Source of the DNA: Colias croceus | Lineage: Eukaryota > Arthropoda > Insecta > Lepidoptera > Pieridae | Assembly (NCBI RefSeq): GCF_905220415.1 | Contig: NC_059547.1 | Location: forward strand, 8,630,501 to 8,694,500 | Direction: 5' to 3' | Length of the DNA: 64,000 nt | Shown here: positions 35,801 to 47,800 of the stretch, one piece after another | Layout: every line of letters starts with the position of its first letter | Position numbering within the stretch: the first letter of the stretch is position 1 | Translations under genes and position numbers: made by a program | Notes under the pieces: model-generated | What the model was told of the DNA's origin: nothing | What the model saw: only the letters and a program-made list of their open reading frames with translations | Databases searched by the model: none

Positions 35801-38800
35801 ATTCTCCATGTCCTTAGCTACTGCCTTGCGGGTCAGCATATTGTATTTTGTAGTTGCTGAAACAGATGAAAGAAAATGTATGAGATAATTATATATTTTG
35901 AATACTATTATGGTAGTACTGAATGTTGATAAGTGATTAACGGTATGATGTAGTAAAGAGTAAAGAATAATATTGTCTGGGGCGATAAGTTTTTGTCTTC
36001 TAAATTGCTTCCAACTTGTCAAGCAAAGTGAGACGGTAACTTTTGTGCCAATGTATTTATTGTGACGTAGCTCATTAAATATGAGCGGTGTTGGTAATAC
36101 AAATGAATATAGGTGTTGTTTATAATTAAATATGAAATTATAAAACTAGTACTCCCCTGGTTTATCGAAGATATTTGAATTGGGATAACCGTTGACACGT
36201 ATATAGATCACCATCTATTGTGACCGATTGCTCTTCGATTGAACTTCGGGCATTCAGCCTCTATGTGCACATAAATATCTTTATTGGTTGCTATATAGGG
36301 ATAGGGAGGTATGATGATATGATTTGAACGATCAGAGTGTGAGGAGTTATAATGGGGAATCTTAATATAATTACTATCCTATTTTTACTAAAGTATGATC
36401 CAGTGCGAATTATTCGCGGAGATCTACATTAATAATTTGTTCTGAATCGTAAAAGGAACGTAAAGTAACTAATATAATACTTAATAGGTATATCTATCCC
36501 TAACATAACATGGTGCGCTCGCGATGTACGCATAAAAGCTAAACTATCCTCTATATTTCTTATTACTAAAAGTAAATCATTAATATTATCGTCTAAGGAG
36601 TCTAGGAATTGCGCTAATTCTGTATAGAACCTAAACCATTTATCAATCTACGTTTTACACTGGTTTTAAAGCTTCTAACAAGGAAAGAACAAGGACGATG
36701 CCTTATCCAATTTTTCGTTTAAATGTTGAACCCTAATTTTATATAGTAATAATGTACGGTTATATTAACTAATTGGTCGCATATTTTAATGAATTTTGTT
36801 AATACATGGGGGTTACCATCAAAATCTGGGACCACCCTTAAGCATTTAAAAATTTCTTCCGTGTCAAACGACATATTAAAACTATCAATACTTCTAATAC
36901 TATCAACTAAACTATTTCTCGAGGACTGTTGGATATTAACAGCCTCGGTAGCCCGGGATTTCCTAGGATGGAAAATCGTGAAGGTTTATTCTAAAATTAA
37001 TATAGGAATATAATATAGGAAAGCAACACAATAAAATAATTCTGTGCAACTCACATTAACATGGTTTCTGTATCGATGGCTGGATACTGCTGATGTTCTG
37101 GATACTCGCTTGGGTTTTTAAAAAAAACCGGTCGGCCGCGCGGGGCCTCGGAACCGATATTTATTTCGGATATCTTCCCGCCGGGCGACCCGAGTATCCT
37201 ACCGACTGCGCCAGTTAAATTCACTTTCCAGTGAATTAATAAAAAGAATTATATATCTTAAATTATTTTAATTAAAAAGTAAAATTACAATATACGTGTT
37301 ATTATGAGCACGATGCTTCACAATATATTTTTATTCTAATATTATAATTTAAAGGAATAAAACGTTCTCACGAACGAAAGCACACCGTCAGCGCTTCACA
37401 TTACATATAGCGTAGGGTTGTCACATAACTAGCGAAACGCACGGAAACGTTAAAATGTCTAATTTCGAGCACCTGGCGATCCTAGTAAGTTAAAATACAT
37501 TACGAGTCGCATTTCTGGTAGGGTGTGGTGCTGTAACCGTGACCTAATTCTTGCGGAAGCGTGCTCGATTTTCAATAATAACTTTTTACGAAATGCGCAC
37601 AATAATGAAGTATTTCTACATGAGAATTGAGACCACAATGTACATTGGAATGTTTGTACGAATAACGGTTAGTAGATAAATATGAATAAACTCGACCCAT
37701 AATAATATAGCATAGTCCTTTTTAGGGATGCTTGTGTCTCTAATTTATCAAACTTTGACTCTAATGAGTCATATCTTTTACTATTAAATTGAAATTCTCA
37801 GAAAAGTAACGCAACAATTTAATTCAGTGTAACCAACCTAGAAACTATTTAAAGTAATTCTTGTTAAACCCTTTTCGCACTTCTCGGTAACATAAATATT
37901 TACCATCTTTGTTTATTTATTGATACCATGAAATAATAAAAATAAAAAAAAACTTACATCAATATTATTTCTACAAAAATTTATTTTATCGTTAACAAAT
38001 ACAGCACCTTACTAGTTCTTCTAATGTATTATTATCTGTATTATTTTCGTAACTTGACATTTTCTAAATTTGAGGGTAGAATGAAAATAATTAGACCGTT
38101 ATTGACAATCAATGACCAGTGAATAAAAATGTAAGAAGTGTTCGTAATTTAAATTAATTTAATAAATAATTAAATGTTTTAACAATGGAAGGTGTAATAC
38201 GAATGGTTGACGTGGAGACTGTAGAAGAAGTTGTAACAGTAAGGTTTGTTTATATATATTTTTTTAGTAATTCAAACCGACATTCTGTTGAAATTGTTAC
38301 TCGTGAATCTAAGGATTTGTTATCAACCTCTATAGTCTTTATATCTTTGAGGATATGTGTTTACTTTATTCCTTACATTTTAATATCAAATACAAGGTCT
38401 CATGACATCGTCAAATAAGATTTTACCTACTTGTAAAATGTATAGCTGCTCACCTTGGTGTACACATCATCTATACCAAATTCGATGTTTTTCTTGGAAG
38501 TTCAATTTATTATATGTTCAAATACAAATCTTTGATAGAAGAAAATTTTTCAAAAATTTCAACGATCAACACTGAAAAAAAGCGTGTACAATGTACATTG
38601 TACACCCTAGTTTACCATTAAAGTGCAATTAACTAATGAAAGAGACCTCTCACTTTCTATTGTTTACAAGTGAGCTGATAATAAACACGGTGCTATATTT
38701 GTTAGCTTTGCAAATGTCAAACGGTGTGAGTGTAGTATTTTTACAACTAAATAGTGTTCGTCTAACTTCAGCTCAAATGCATTATCTAGGATACTAGATT

Positions 38801-41800
38801 TTAGTTGCACTGTGAGCGTTTTGCGTAATGTCTAAACTGGTTATTTTATAAGCACTATCTATGAATGAACGGTTCGTAATAAGTATGTCTTGAAGTACAC
38901 CATAAAGTAATTGAATGTTTAATTTTCTTTAGGACAGAACTGTGTTCGTGTATGACCTGTAAGTAATCAAGTGAAAATGTGAAGTTAATTTATAAAATGA
39001 ACTTGAAGCTTTCTAAGCATGTTTGATGCTTTACGTGAATAATGGAATAACATATTTATTGTGTTCAAATTCTGGGGTAAGATAGAAGATATTGATGTAT
39101 ACCGTAAGAATAAGTTATAAATGTTCCGGAGAAAAAATGTTACGATCAAAACCAAGTATGACTTATAAATCATTTGCACCCACTAAAACACTGAGTTATT
39201 ACTGTCGTGATAGCGGAAGGAACGCTTCCATAGAAAACGACACGCTTCTTTCGTAATCAAACTTTCTCATATATCGTAAGCCGTAAAGAGTCATCATTGA
39301 AAAAAATCAAAGAATCCGACTACCTGTTCCGATCTGACAGAATATAGAAGGCTGATCAGATGATCACAAGTAGATACTTGTCCGTAATGAAAATCGATCA
39401 ATGAAACTGATGCATTTTGCTTTGTCCTATACCTACCCCCACAAAGGCAAACAGACTTCACCATTGAGAAACGGAACGAATCCCCACACTCCTATCATTT
39501 CAGATGGGTTATAAGAAAACAAATTTTCTCATCTTTAATTTTAATTATCGATTCTTTGCACAAAACACAATAATTATTATTATCATTACATACATACATA
39601 GTATAAAACAAAATCGCTTTCTCTGTCCTTTAGTCTCTATAAATGCTTTAATCTTTAAAACTACACAACGGATATTGATGTGGTTTTTTTAACAGATAGA
39701 GTGATTCAAGCGGAAGGTTTTAGTATATAATTTATCATATACTAAAGCCTTCCTAATAATTTTTAATTTCCTTACCTAATTTAGTGTATTATAATTATAA
39801 TAAAACACGCAAACTTCCAGCAAATACCCGAAAACGGACTACACATACTCGCCGCTGTCCCGCGACCGCGTGGAGCTGGCGCCCGGGCAGGTGGCGGTGC
39901 CGAACATGTCGCGCCGCTCGCTGTCGCAGTTCCGCGCGCACGGGCCCAGCGCGCGCGACGAGCCCGAGTACAGCGCCGCACAATGGACCACCACCACCAC
40001 TAGGAAGCGGTTCACGGTTAGTTAGATAGCGAAACATTACAGAAATTATTGACTCCACATCCCTTCCCATCCCCTACCCATCCTCTCCTTCCCTATCCTC
40101 ATTCCCTTCAATCCTCGCCCCTTCTACCTAACTCCTTCCAAATCCCTTTGAGGATAGCAACACATCCACTTCCCAGTGGAGTGGATGCTTGTGGGCGGCG
40201 TGTATCGCTTAACACCAGGCGACGCGTCTGCTCGTTTGCTATCCTATATCATAAAAAAAAACTCTTCATCTACCGCTTCGTCTTCGGTTACTACTAGAAA
40301 ACTCATGCAGTAAGAAAATTAACCCGAGCTACGTCTTATTGTACAAAAAATACATTGATCTACAACAATATAAAAATCATACTGGTGATCCGCATCAGAC
40401 CTATTTCACTTTAAAACATTTTTTATTGACATGATTTTCAGAAAAAATTTTTACTATTATTACAAGCGCTTTCCTAAAAAAATTATAAGGACCATCACAG
40501 ACTATAACTATTTTTTCTTATTTCCAGTCAATAGAGAGTTCAGACGACGAGGGCACATACGCACGCAACGGTGCATACAAACAGACGGACGAGCGGTGGT
40601 GGATCACGCAGCTGCTGGCCAGCTTCATAACCGCTGTGTCTGCCAGCACTCGGAATGCGTACAGGAAGGTGGTGGGGCCATCCCACAGATACCCGTACAC
40701 TGAGAGACGGCCCGCTAAAGGTGAGACTTATGTACAATTATTGTAAATAGCATATACTCGAGACTATAGTATGGGACGAGCGGTGGTGGATCACACAGCT
40801 GCTGGCCAACTTCGTTGCCGCTGTGGCTACTAAACTCACAACGCCTACAGGAAGGTGGTGGGGCCAATTAGGTTTTTTTATACTTATTTCTCACATTTTT
40901 AGCATCAGCTATCAGATATTTACCACTATATGTATTTTAAGCTATTGCATAGCTTCTATCGCGGGCCTAGCCTTCGAGGCCTTCGAGCGCGGGGACCGAA
41001 TCGAGAAATTCCGTAACGAAAAAACCTCACGCTCCCCACTCCGACGGCGGCTTTACCGCGGCAGTCCCCGAGTGCCACACGTCGTTTTTTTTTCCCTTAA
41101 TTTTAATATGTCACTATATTTTCAGCGAGTATCCTGTCTCGTTCAGCGAGCGCGGTGGCTGCTCCGTTCTATTGGATATACTCCATCATACAAACTGTCA
41201 TCACCACTACTGTGACCACCGTTACTGAGACTGTAAGCATTCATTATTTGTCACTGTAGTGCCCTTTATTTTTGAAAATTATTTTTATTTTTTTTTTAGA
41301 AAAATATTTCTTACATATACATCTGGGATATAAATAATGAAGTGACATGGATATAGTAATATTTCATTTTTTATACATTTTTAATTTTAATTATATGTTT
41401 TATATTTTTTTTATTAAATGTTTATTATATTAATCAAATTATTAATTTAAATTTTAATATTTTATTAAAAATTTCATTATTTATTAAGTAATTTTTTTTT
41501 ATTAATGAATTTAGCATACACCTCGAAATTTTTTTTATTAATGAATTTAGCATACACCTCGAAATTAGCTGTCACTGAACTCATATTTATAGCTAACTAG
41601 CTTTCCGCCTGCGGCCTCGCCCGCGTTTTCATAGAAAATCCCGCATAGTTCCCGTTCCCGTGGGATTTCCGGGATAAAACCTAGCCTATGTTGCTCAGTG
41701 AAGATGCAGCTTTCTAATGATGAAAGAATTTTTGAAATCGGTCCAGTAGTTTATGCGTGAAAACCATACATACATACACATTTTTCCAAATTTTTCCTCT

Positions 41801-44800
41801 TTATAATATTAGTATAGATAGCTAACTTATTTTAATTAGTGACTATACTACATAACATTTTATTAAACAGATATCACCAAGTAAAGAAATCGTATCTGAG
41901 AAGTACTCTGTAGGGAGTTATCAAAAGGCAGCCGTTGGTGCTAAACGCAACTGGTGGCCGCTCGCATTATTGCTGCTTTTGCCCGCCTTCGGATATGGAT
42001 GTAAGTTTATTATTTATTATTACATTTTTTATAAATTAAAATTTATTTTCTTTTGAAAATATCTGTAGCCAAATATAAGTATGTAAAATTATATAGACTC
42101 ATTTTTTATAAGATATGATGCACCAAACCTATGTGCAAAATTTCTTTCCAATTCATCTAATCAAATGAAATTTTGAGAAAGTTACATTTGAAGATTAAAT
42201 TATAACTTATTGCACTTTAATAAATTTAGCCCTGTGATTATAGAAAGTGTAATGTTTATTACTATGTTTAAATATTGATACGAACTCATAATTTATTTAT
42301 TATTTATAAAGCTATTGTATTTGTCCATTACCATTCATACCAATTCCTTTCAGTGCACTACACATACGAAAACTTGGATCATCTGGCTATGCCAAACTTT
42401 ACAAATTTCTATCTAGATTTATCCGAGTTTACCGCGACCAAACTGCAGAACATCAGCCTTCCTTCGCTTCCGAATATCACATTGCCAACCATCAATCTGA
42501 CGATGCCAGAGCTAAATATATCGATGCCAGTAGCTAATTTAGCTGAAGTATCGAAGCGGTATACAGTGTACAAGGAAGTGGTACAGAATAGAATGGCAGA
42601 TGCGTCTGATTATATAGAAATTGTCGCTCAGAGCTGTTGGGAGGAGATACGACGGTTTTGGAGCGGTGTTTTTTGATGATTGCGTATATTGCCAGTAATG
42701 CCAGTGTCGTGATGTGATTGTTGTAGTGAATTGAGTTGTGATTAGCAAGTAGATGTGTTCATTAATTAGAGGAATGGTTGTGTATCATGTGGTACAATCT
42801 AGTTTCGTGTACGAAACTAGATTGATTTTAAATTATGATAAATTGTTTGGTATTTACAAAATTTCTGTTGAATATAGGGAAAAGTATTATACATTTAGAA
42901 ATAAAGTAATTAGTAATTTCGCTAATTAAAATAGATTGAATACATTTAAAACAACAATAATGTTAATATAAATTTATTATTTTGAGCAATACTTTAAATT
43001 CAATTGATTTAAATTAAATCCGTAAAAATTTCACCAATCAAATTCACAATCGGTTTATAAAAATTCGTCTTCTTTCATGATCAAATAAGTAATGTCATTA
43101 TACTCAGTTTACTACAACAATAAGTTTAAGTATCGTTTTCGCTTAAAAATAGTATAAATAGTAATTAATTTCTTTTTAACAAGATATTTTTTTAATAAAT
43201 TCGATATTTACATTATGGTAAATGATTTTAACAAGTACCTATATAAAACTATTTTTTAAACGAGAAGTTTAATCTTTTGTGTAAGTACTTACTTAATACG
43301 TAAGTTAATAGTTATTCCCGTTAATAATTCTCCATATTAAGTAAAATTTACATGTTGTATTTATAGATATGAGATGAGATGTTGGATGCTATCATTTGAG
43401 ATTATATTTTCAGACATACATACATGCATCTATTTACACTACTTAATGCTTGCTATTGCTTACTTTTTTTAATTAACATGCAATAGACAGTTTTAATAAA
43501 TATGTATACAATAATCATGTACCAGTGGTTGGTTTTGCCCTAAGAGGATCGAGTTTATTTTATTTTAACATAAAATACAAGAATAATCCTGGTGAAATTT
43601 CACCTTTTATGTTGTTTTTAGTGCATTATATAGTTAACAAAACTTTATGTTACATATTATAAAAGTGGTTCAGATGTTACAATTATTTACAATTTATTAC
43701 CCTCCGAAGAAACATAATTGCTATTTTTAATTAAGATTGAATTATTTATTTTATGTTATGCCTGTAATGCTTTAAATAACTTTTTAAGTGTATTCTGTGT
43801 ACTAAATGAAATACTCGCTTACGAAGCATACATATTTATTGTGCGCGGCGTATACGTCCGGCAACGACGATTTTTAACCGACTTCAAAAAAAAGGAGGAG
43901 ATTATCAATTCGGCCGGTATATTTTTTTTTTATGTATGTACACCGATTACTCCGAGGTTTCTGAACCGATTTACGTGATTCTTTTTTTGTTCGATGCGGG
44001 ATGGTGTCGAATTGGTCCCATAAAAATTTTATTCGGATAGGCCCAGTAGTTTTTATTTTATGAGCATTTTTGTCTGTAGGTATTTGTAAATTTTGCAAGT
44101 GCAAGTTTGAAGTCGGTTGTTTTTAACGCAGTTATCACTTGTGAGTTTTACACTGTGTTATAATACATAACATTTATTATTACATTATGTGTTTTGTAAG
44201 ACAGCAAAACCCCTACAACTTTTATATTTTTATCTACGCTTTTTCAATTTGGTTGAGGCTTTAAATTAAGATTTGTTTAAGGGAATGGGTATTATTAGAA
44301 GAACGTAAATAAAAATATGAAAGTGAACTCTATGTACCTAATATAAAACATGACGTGGCCATATTTTTAATTGTTTTTAATTGGTTTATTAATCGGAAAC
44401 TAATTTACTAGTCGTATTATTGAAATGGTTCATTTAAGTTTAACTTTTCATCAGAAAAGTTTTTAATGGAAAAATAATTATAAATTTTATATAATTATAC
44501 AGTTGTCCTGTCAATTCTAAGATGTATATTGTACGACGGTTCGTATTGTAACGTGTACGTAATGGTTATTACTACATCTTGCTTTTTTCATCAGTACCTG
44601 TTATTGATAAGTGAAATTATTTATGAAAATGTCACAAAGTATCTTTATTTTTTTATTTCTTTTTTTTTCCTATTTAATTATTTATTATTTGTTGTCATTG
44701 ATTTAATTTCAATTATTTTGCTTGGGATTTCTCGCAATGATCATACTTCGATGTTTAATTCAGTTTCGCTTTAGTGATTAAGTAATAATTTATTTATAAT

Positions 44801-47800
44801 ATATTTGATTATAATTTAATTGTACTAATTCTGGGTTATAATTGATTGAAATAAATATTTTCTTTCATGTAACATGTGTTTTCATCCCTTCCCCTTCCCA
44901 CATAATTCTTCCCTGAACACACCTTACCGACAGGGAAGGATAGAGGTATAAACGTCACCTATACAAAGTGCTCGTTCGACGCTCTTTTAGGTGAGTTTTA
45001 AACATTTTATTTATATAAAATCTCAATCTCTGTCCTTCCCTGAACGAAACTCGCTTTAACTTCTATCACATGTGGGGAAGGACAGAGCGCGTACAGATTA
45101 TTAAACGTGTGCTTTATTTTACAGATTACAACTACGCGGACCAATTAATACCGAAAAGAGAAATAATCGATACATACAAGCCACCGGTGATCCTTCAAGA
45201 TTCGGATTTGACTAAACGAGTGGAGGCCTTAGAAAACTGGGCCATAAAAGTCGACAACCGATTGACACTGTTCGATAACAAATTATCGAAAATGGACAAC
45301 CTGGAGGCGCAAATCGAGCAGTACTCGTTCAAGCATCTGCAGCAAAACTTGATTCAGATTTTAAGCGTTAACGATAATAGTGAAGCTATTGCCAGCAAAC
45401 TGAAGGAACACTTCGACAGGAATTACATTTCGAAGGACGAGATGCAACTGCTGAGTCAGGAGATACACGAAAAGTTGATATATTCGTGGAAACCGGAGTT
45501 GAGCGAGGACGATATACGGCGGATGATCCAGGAGTATTTATTATCTGTGGAGAGGAAGCAGATGGAATTAATAGTAGAGAAGGTGAAGGAGTACGTAACC
45601 AGGGTGGAGGTATCTGCTCCTGGTGGTGCGGGAGACCCCGGGTCTGTGGACATGGAGGAGATACGCCGGCTCGTGTCCAGCATGCTGCAGATATATGACG
45701 CTGATAAGACGGGATTGGTGGATTACGCTTTGGAGTCTGCGGGTAAGTTTGAAGTGAACATATTTTGATTCACTAAAAAAAATCTTTATTTGCATAAATA
45801 TGGTTTTAACTTCTTATTCTGTTTCGTACGAAATATTCACATAGCGTTGTATCACTGACCAATTCGGTTTTTCTCTTATACAAAATATCTAATATCAAAA
45901 TATAATGTAATATTTTTTGTCTAATTGACGTTTACTTGTAACCAAGTCTTATTAAACTGCAAAATAATTCTTAACCCATTGACCACCGAGCCGATGAGAC
46001 CGCGACACAATAGATTTTCTATTGTGTTGTGATTCCGGGGGCTGAGTTATTAATTCGATTTGTTTATGCAGGTGGTCAGGTGATATCGACGCGCTGCACG
46101 GAGCTGTACCAGATCAAGACGAAGCAGTACTCAGTGCTGGGGCTGCCGGTGTGGTGGGTGTACACGTCGCCGCGGTACGCGCTCACGCCGGGCGCCATGC
46201 CCGCCGAGTGCTGGGCCTTCCAGGGCTTCCCGGGGTACCTGGGTGAGTGCTAACAGATCAAAAAAACAAGGGAATTAAGGAGATACAGAAAATAATGGAA
46301 AAAATAATAATCGTAGTGTGTGTGCAAAATATTTGTGTTAGTAATTTTTTAAATTGTTCGATTTTGATCTATCCAGCAAGATTATAATCTCTCAAAAAAA
46401 TGTGATTCGTCGAAACAAAACGAGAAGAAGGAAGCAATATATGTGACGCATCACAAATCTACCATTATTTTTGTAATCTCGCGATATAAATTATAATCTA
46501 ACAGTTTTTACTTTAATAGCTTACGGCGACGTATCTGTACGTTCATTTTCAGTAGAAACTTTTCAATTTCCTAAACAAAAGTTACAATGCATACTTCCCT
46601 TATTTTCTTAAATTTATATACATATATGGTATTTTGAATACTATAATAACTTATTTATTTTACAGTAATACGCACGTACGCTATAATAGAAGTGACTGGA
46701 TTCTCACTGGAGCACATGTCACGTTTGCTCGCGGCGGAGGGCAAGATAGAATCTGCGCCTAAAAACTTCTCTGTATATGTAAGTGTTCTTATATCGTCTC
46801 TAGACTTACCTACATGAAATATAATTATTATTAATTACTAATTGAAATCTTTATTTAATTTAAGATACTCAGGTTGTCGATCGCAAATAAAAAGTGAATC
46901 AGATATTGGTTTTTGCTGTAGTGCTCCGTAGTTTGAGATAGCATACATAAGTATATGACTTGCTTACATCAGTAAAAAAATTTGATCTTCCACAATGAAT
47001 GGAAAATATAGTAACATTCCTTATTACTTTTATAATCATTGACGTTGTATTTTACAAATTACAACAACAAACATAATTTTGATTGTTGCTATTTTAAGAA
47101 CACAGAGTTGATACGAATTCTGTTTCTTTTGCACTTATTTTTCTTATACATAATATAAGACAACTGCTTTCGTCGTGATACCTACTACATACTAACGATC
47201 ATCAAGTATACCAATTTTTTGTATTGTTTTTTTTTTTTATCATGCATGAATTTCATATTTAACCAAACGTAGTTTAGAAATATGTTACATTTTGTCTGTA
47301 GTAGACAGAAAAATGTCAATGTAATAGTAATTGTAGTTAGAATTAGAAATAGTTATGTAATACAGTTAAATAAAACCATATTAGTAGTTGGATAGATTTT
47401 AAAATCTAATATATAAAAATCAATGCCACTTTTCGTTGTAATTCCATAACTCGAGAACGGCTGAACCGATTTCGATAATTCTTTTTTTATTATATTCCTT
47501 GAAGTACGAGGATGGTTCTTATGTAGAGAAAACGTAAACATGTACCACGGGCGAAGCCGGGGCGGACCGCTAGTTACATATATAATTCCCGAGTGAAAAT
47601 TTCAGGGGCTTCACAATGAATTGGACACAGCGCCTCATCTGTTCGGGAACTACATATACGACGCCAACAGCACATCCATACAATACTTCCCGGTGCAATA
47701 TCCGAAAACGACCAACATTGACGGAGTGGAATATCCCGTCGCTTTCGACATTGTGGAGCTGCGAGTGGAGAGTAACCATGGCAACCCGACATACACCTGT

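Larger units (their letters stand above)
31222..36100 (-). mobile_element. CR1-like non-LTR retrotransposon (LINE), near full length
   Basis: Minus-strand LINE with ORF1 (34331-35839), then an endonuclease/RT ORF2 (31466 to about 34330), a short 3' UTR, and a tail of TTTGAG repeats at 31222-31240 in place of poly(A). Short tandem 3' tails and an esterase-like ORF1 are typical of CR1-group elements. The 5' limit is approximate and no target-site duplication could be fixed. Related 3' fragments occur at 60830-60990 and 61240-61430, and a tail scrap at 12052. It inserted within the env remnant of the LTR element. Confidence 0.85.
30424..37430 (-). mobile_element. errantivirus-type LTR retroelement, internally deleted, with a LINE inside
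   Basis: Two direct 218-bp LTRs (30424-30641 and 37213-37430) look identical base for base. They begin AGTTA and end TAACT, and are flanked by the 4-bp duplication AGCG (30420-30423 and 37431-37434). On the minus strand the 5' LTR is the right copy. It is followed by a primer-binding-type TGGCGCAGTCGGTAGGAT, and a GGGGGGAGG polypurine tract abuts the left copy. This layout is typical of insect errantiviruses (Metaviridae). Only gag N-terminal and env pieces remain; no protease, RT or integrase of this element is visible. A CR1-like LINE occupies about 31222-36100. The whole lies in klaroid intron 4, antisense to that gene. Confidence 0.85.
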
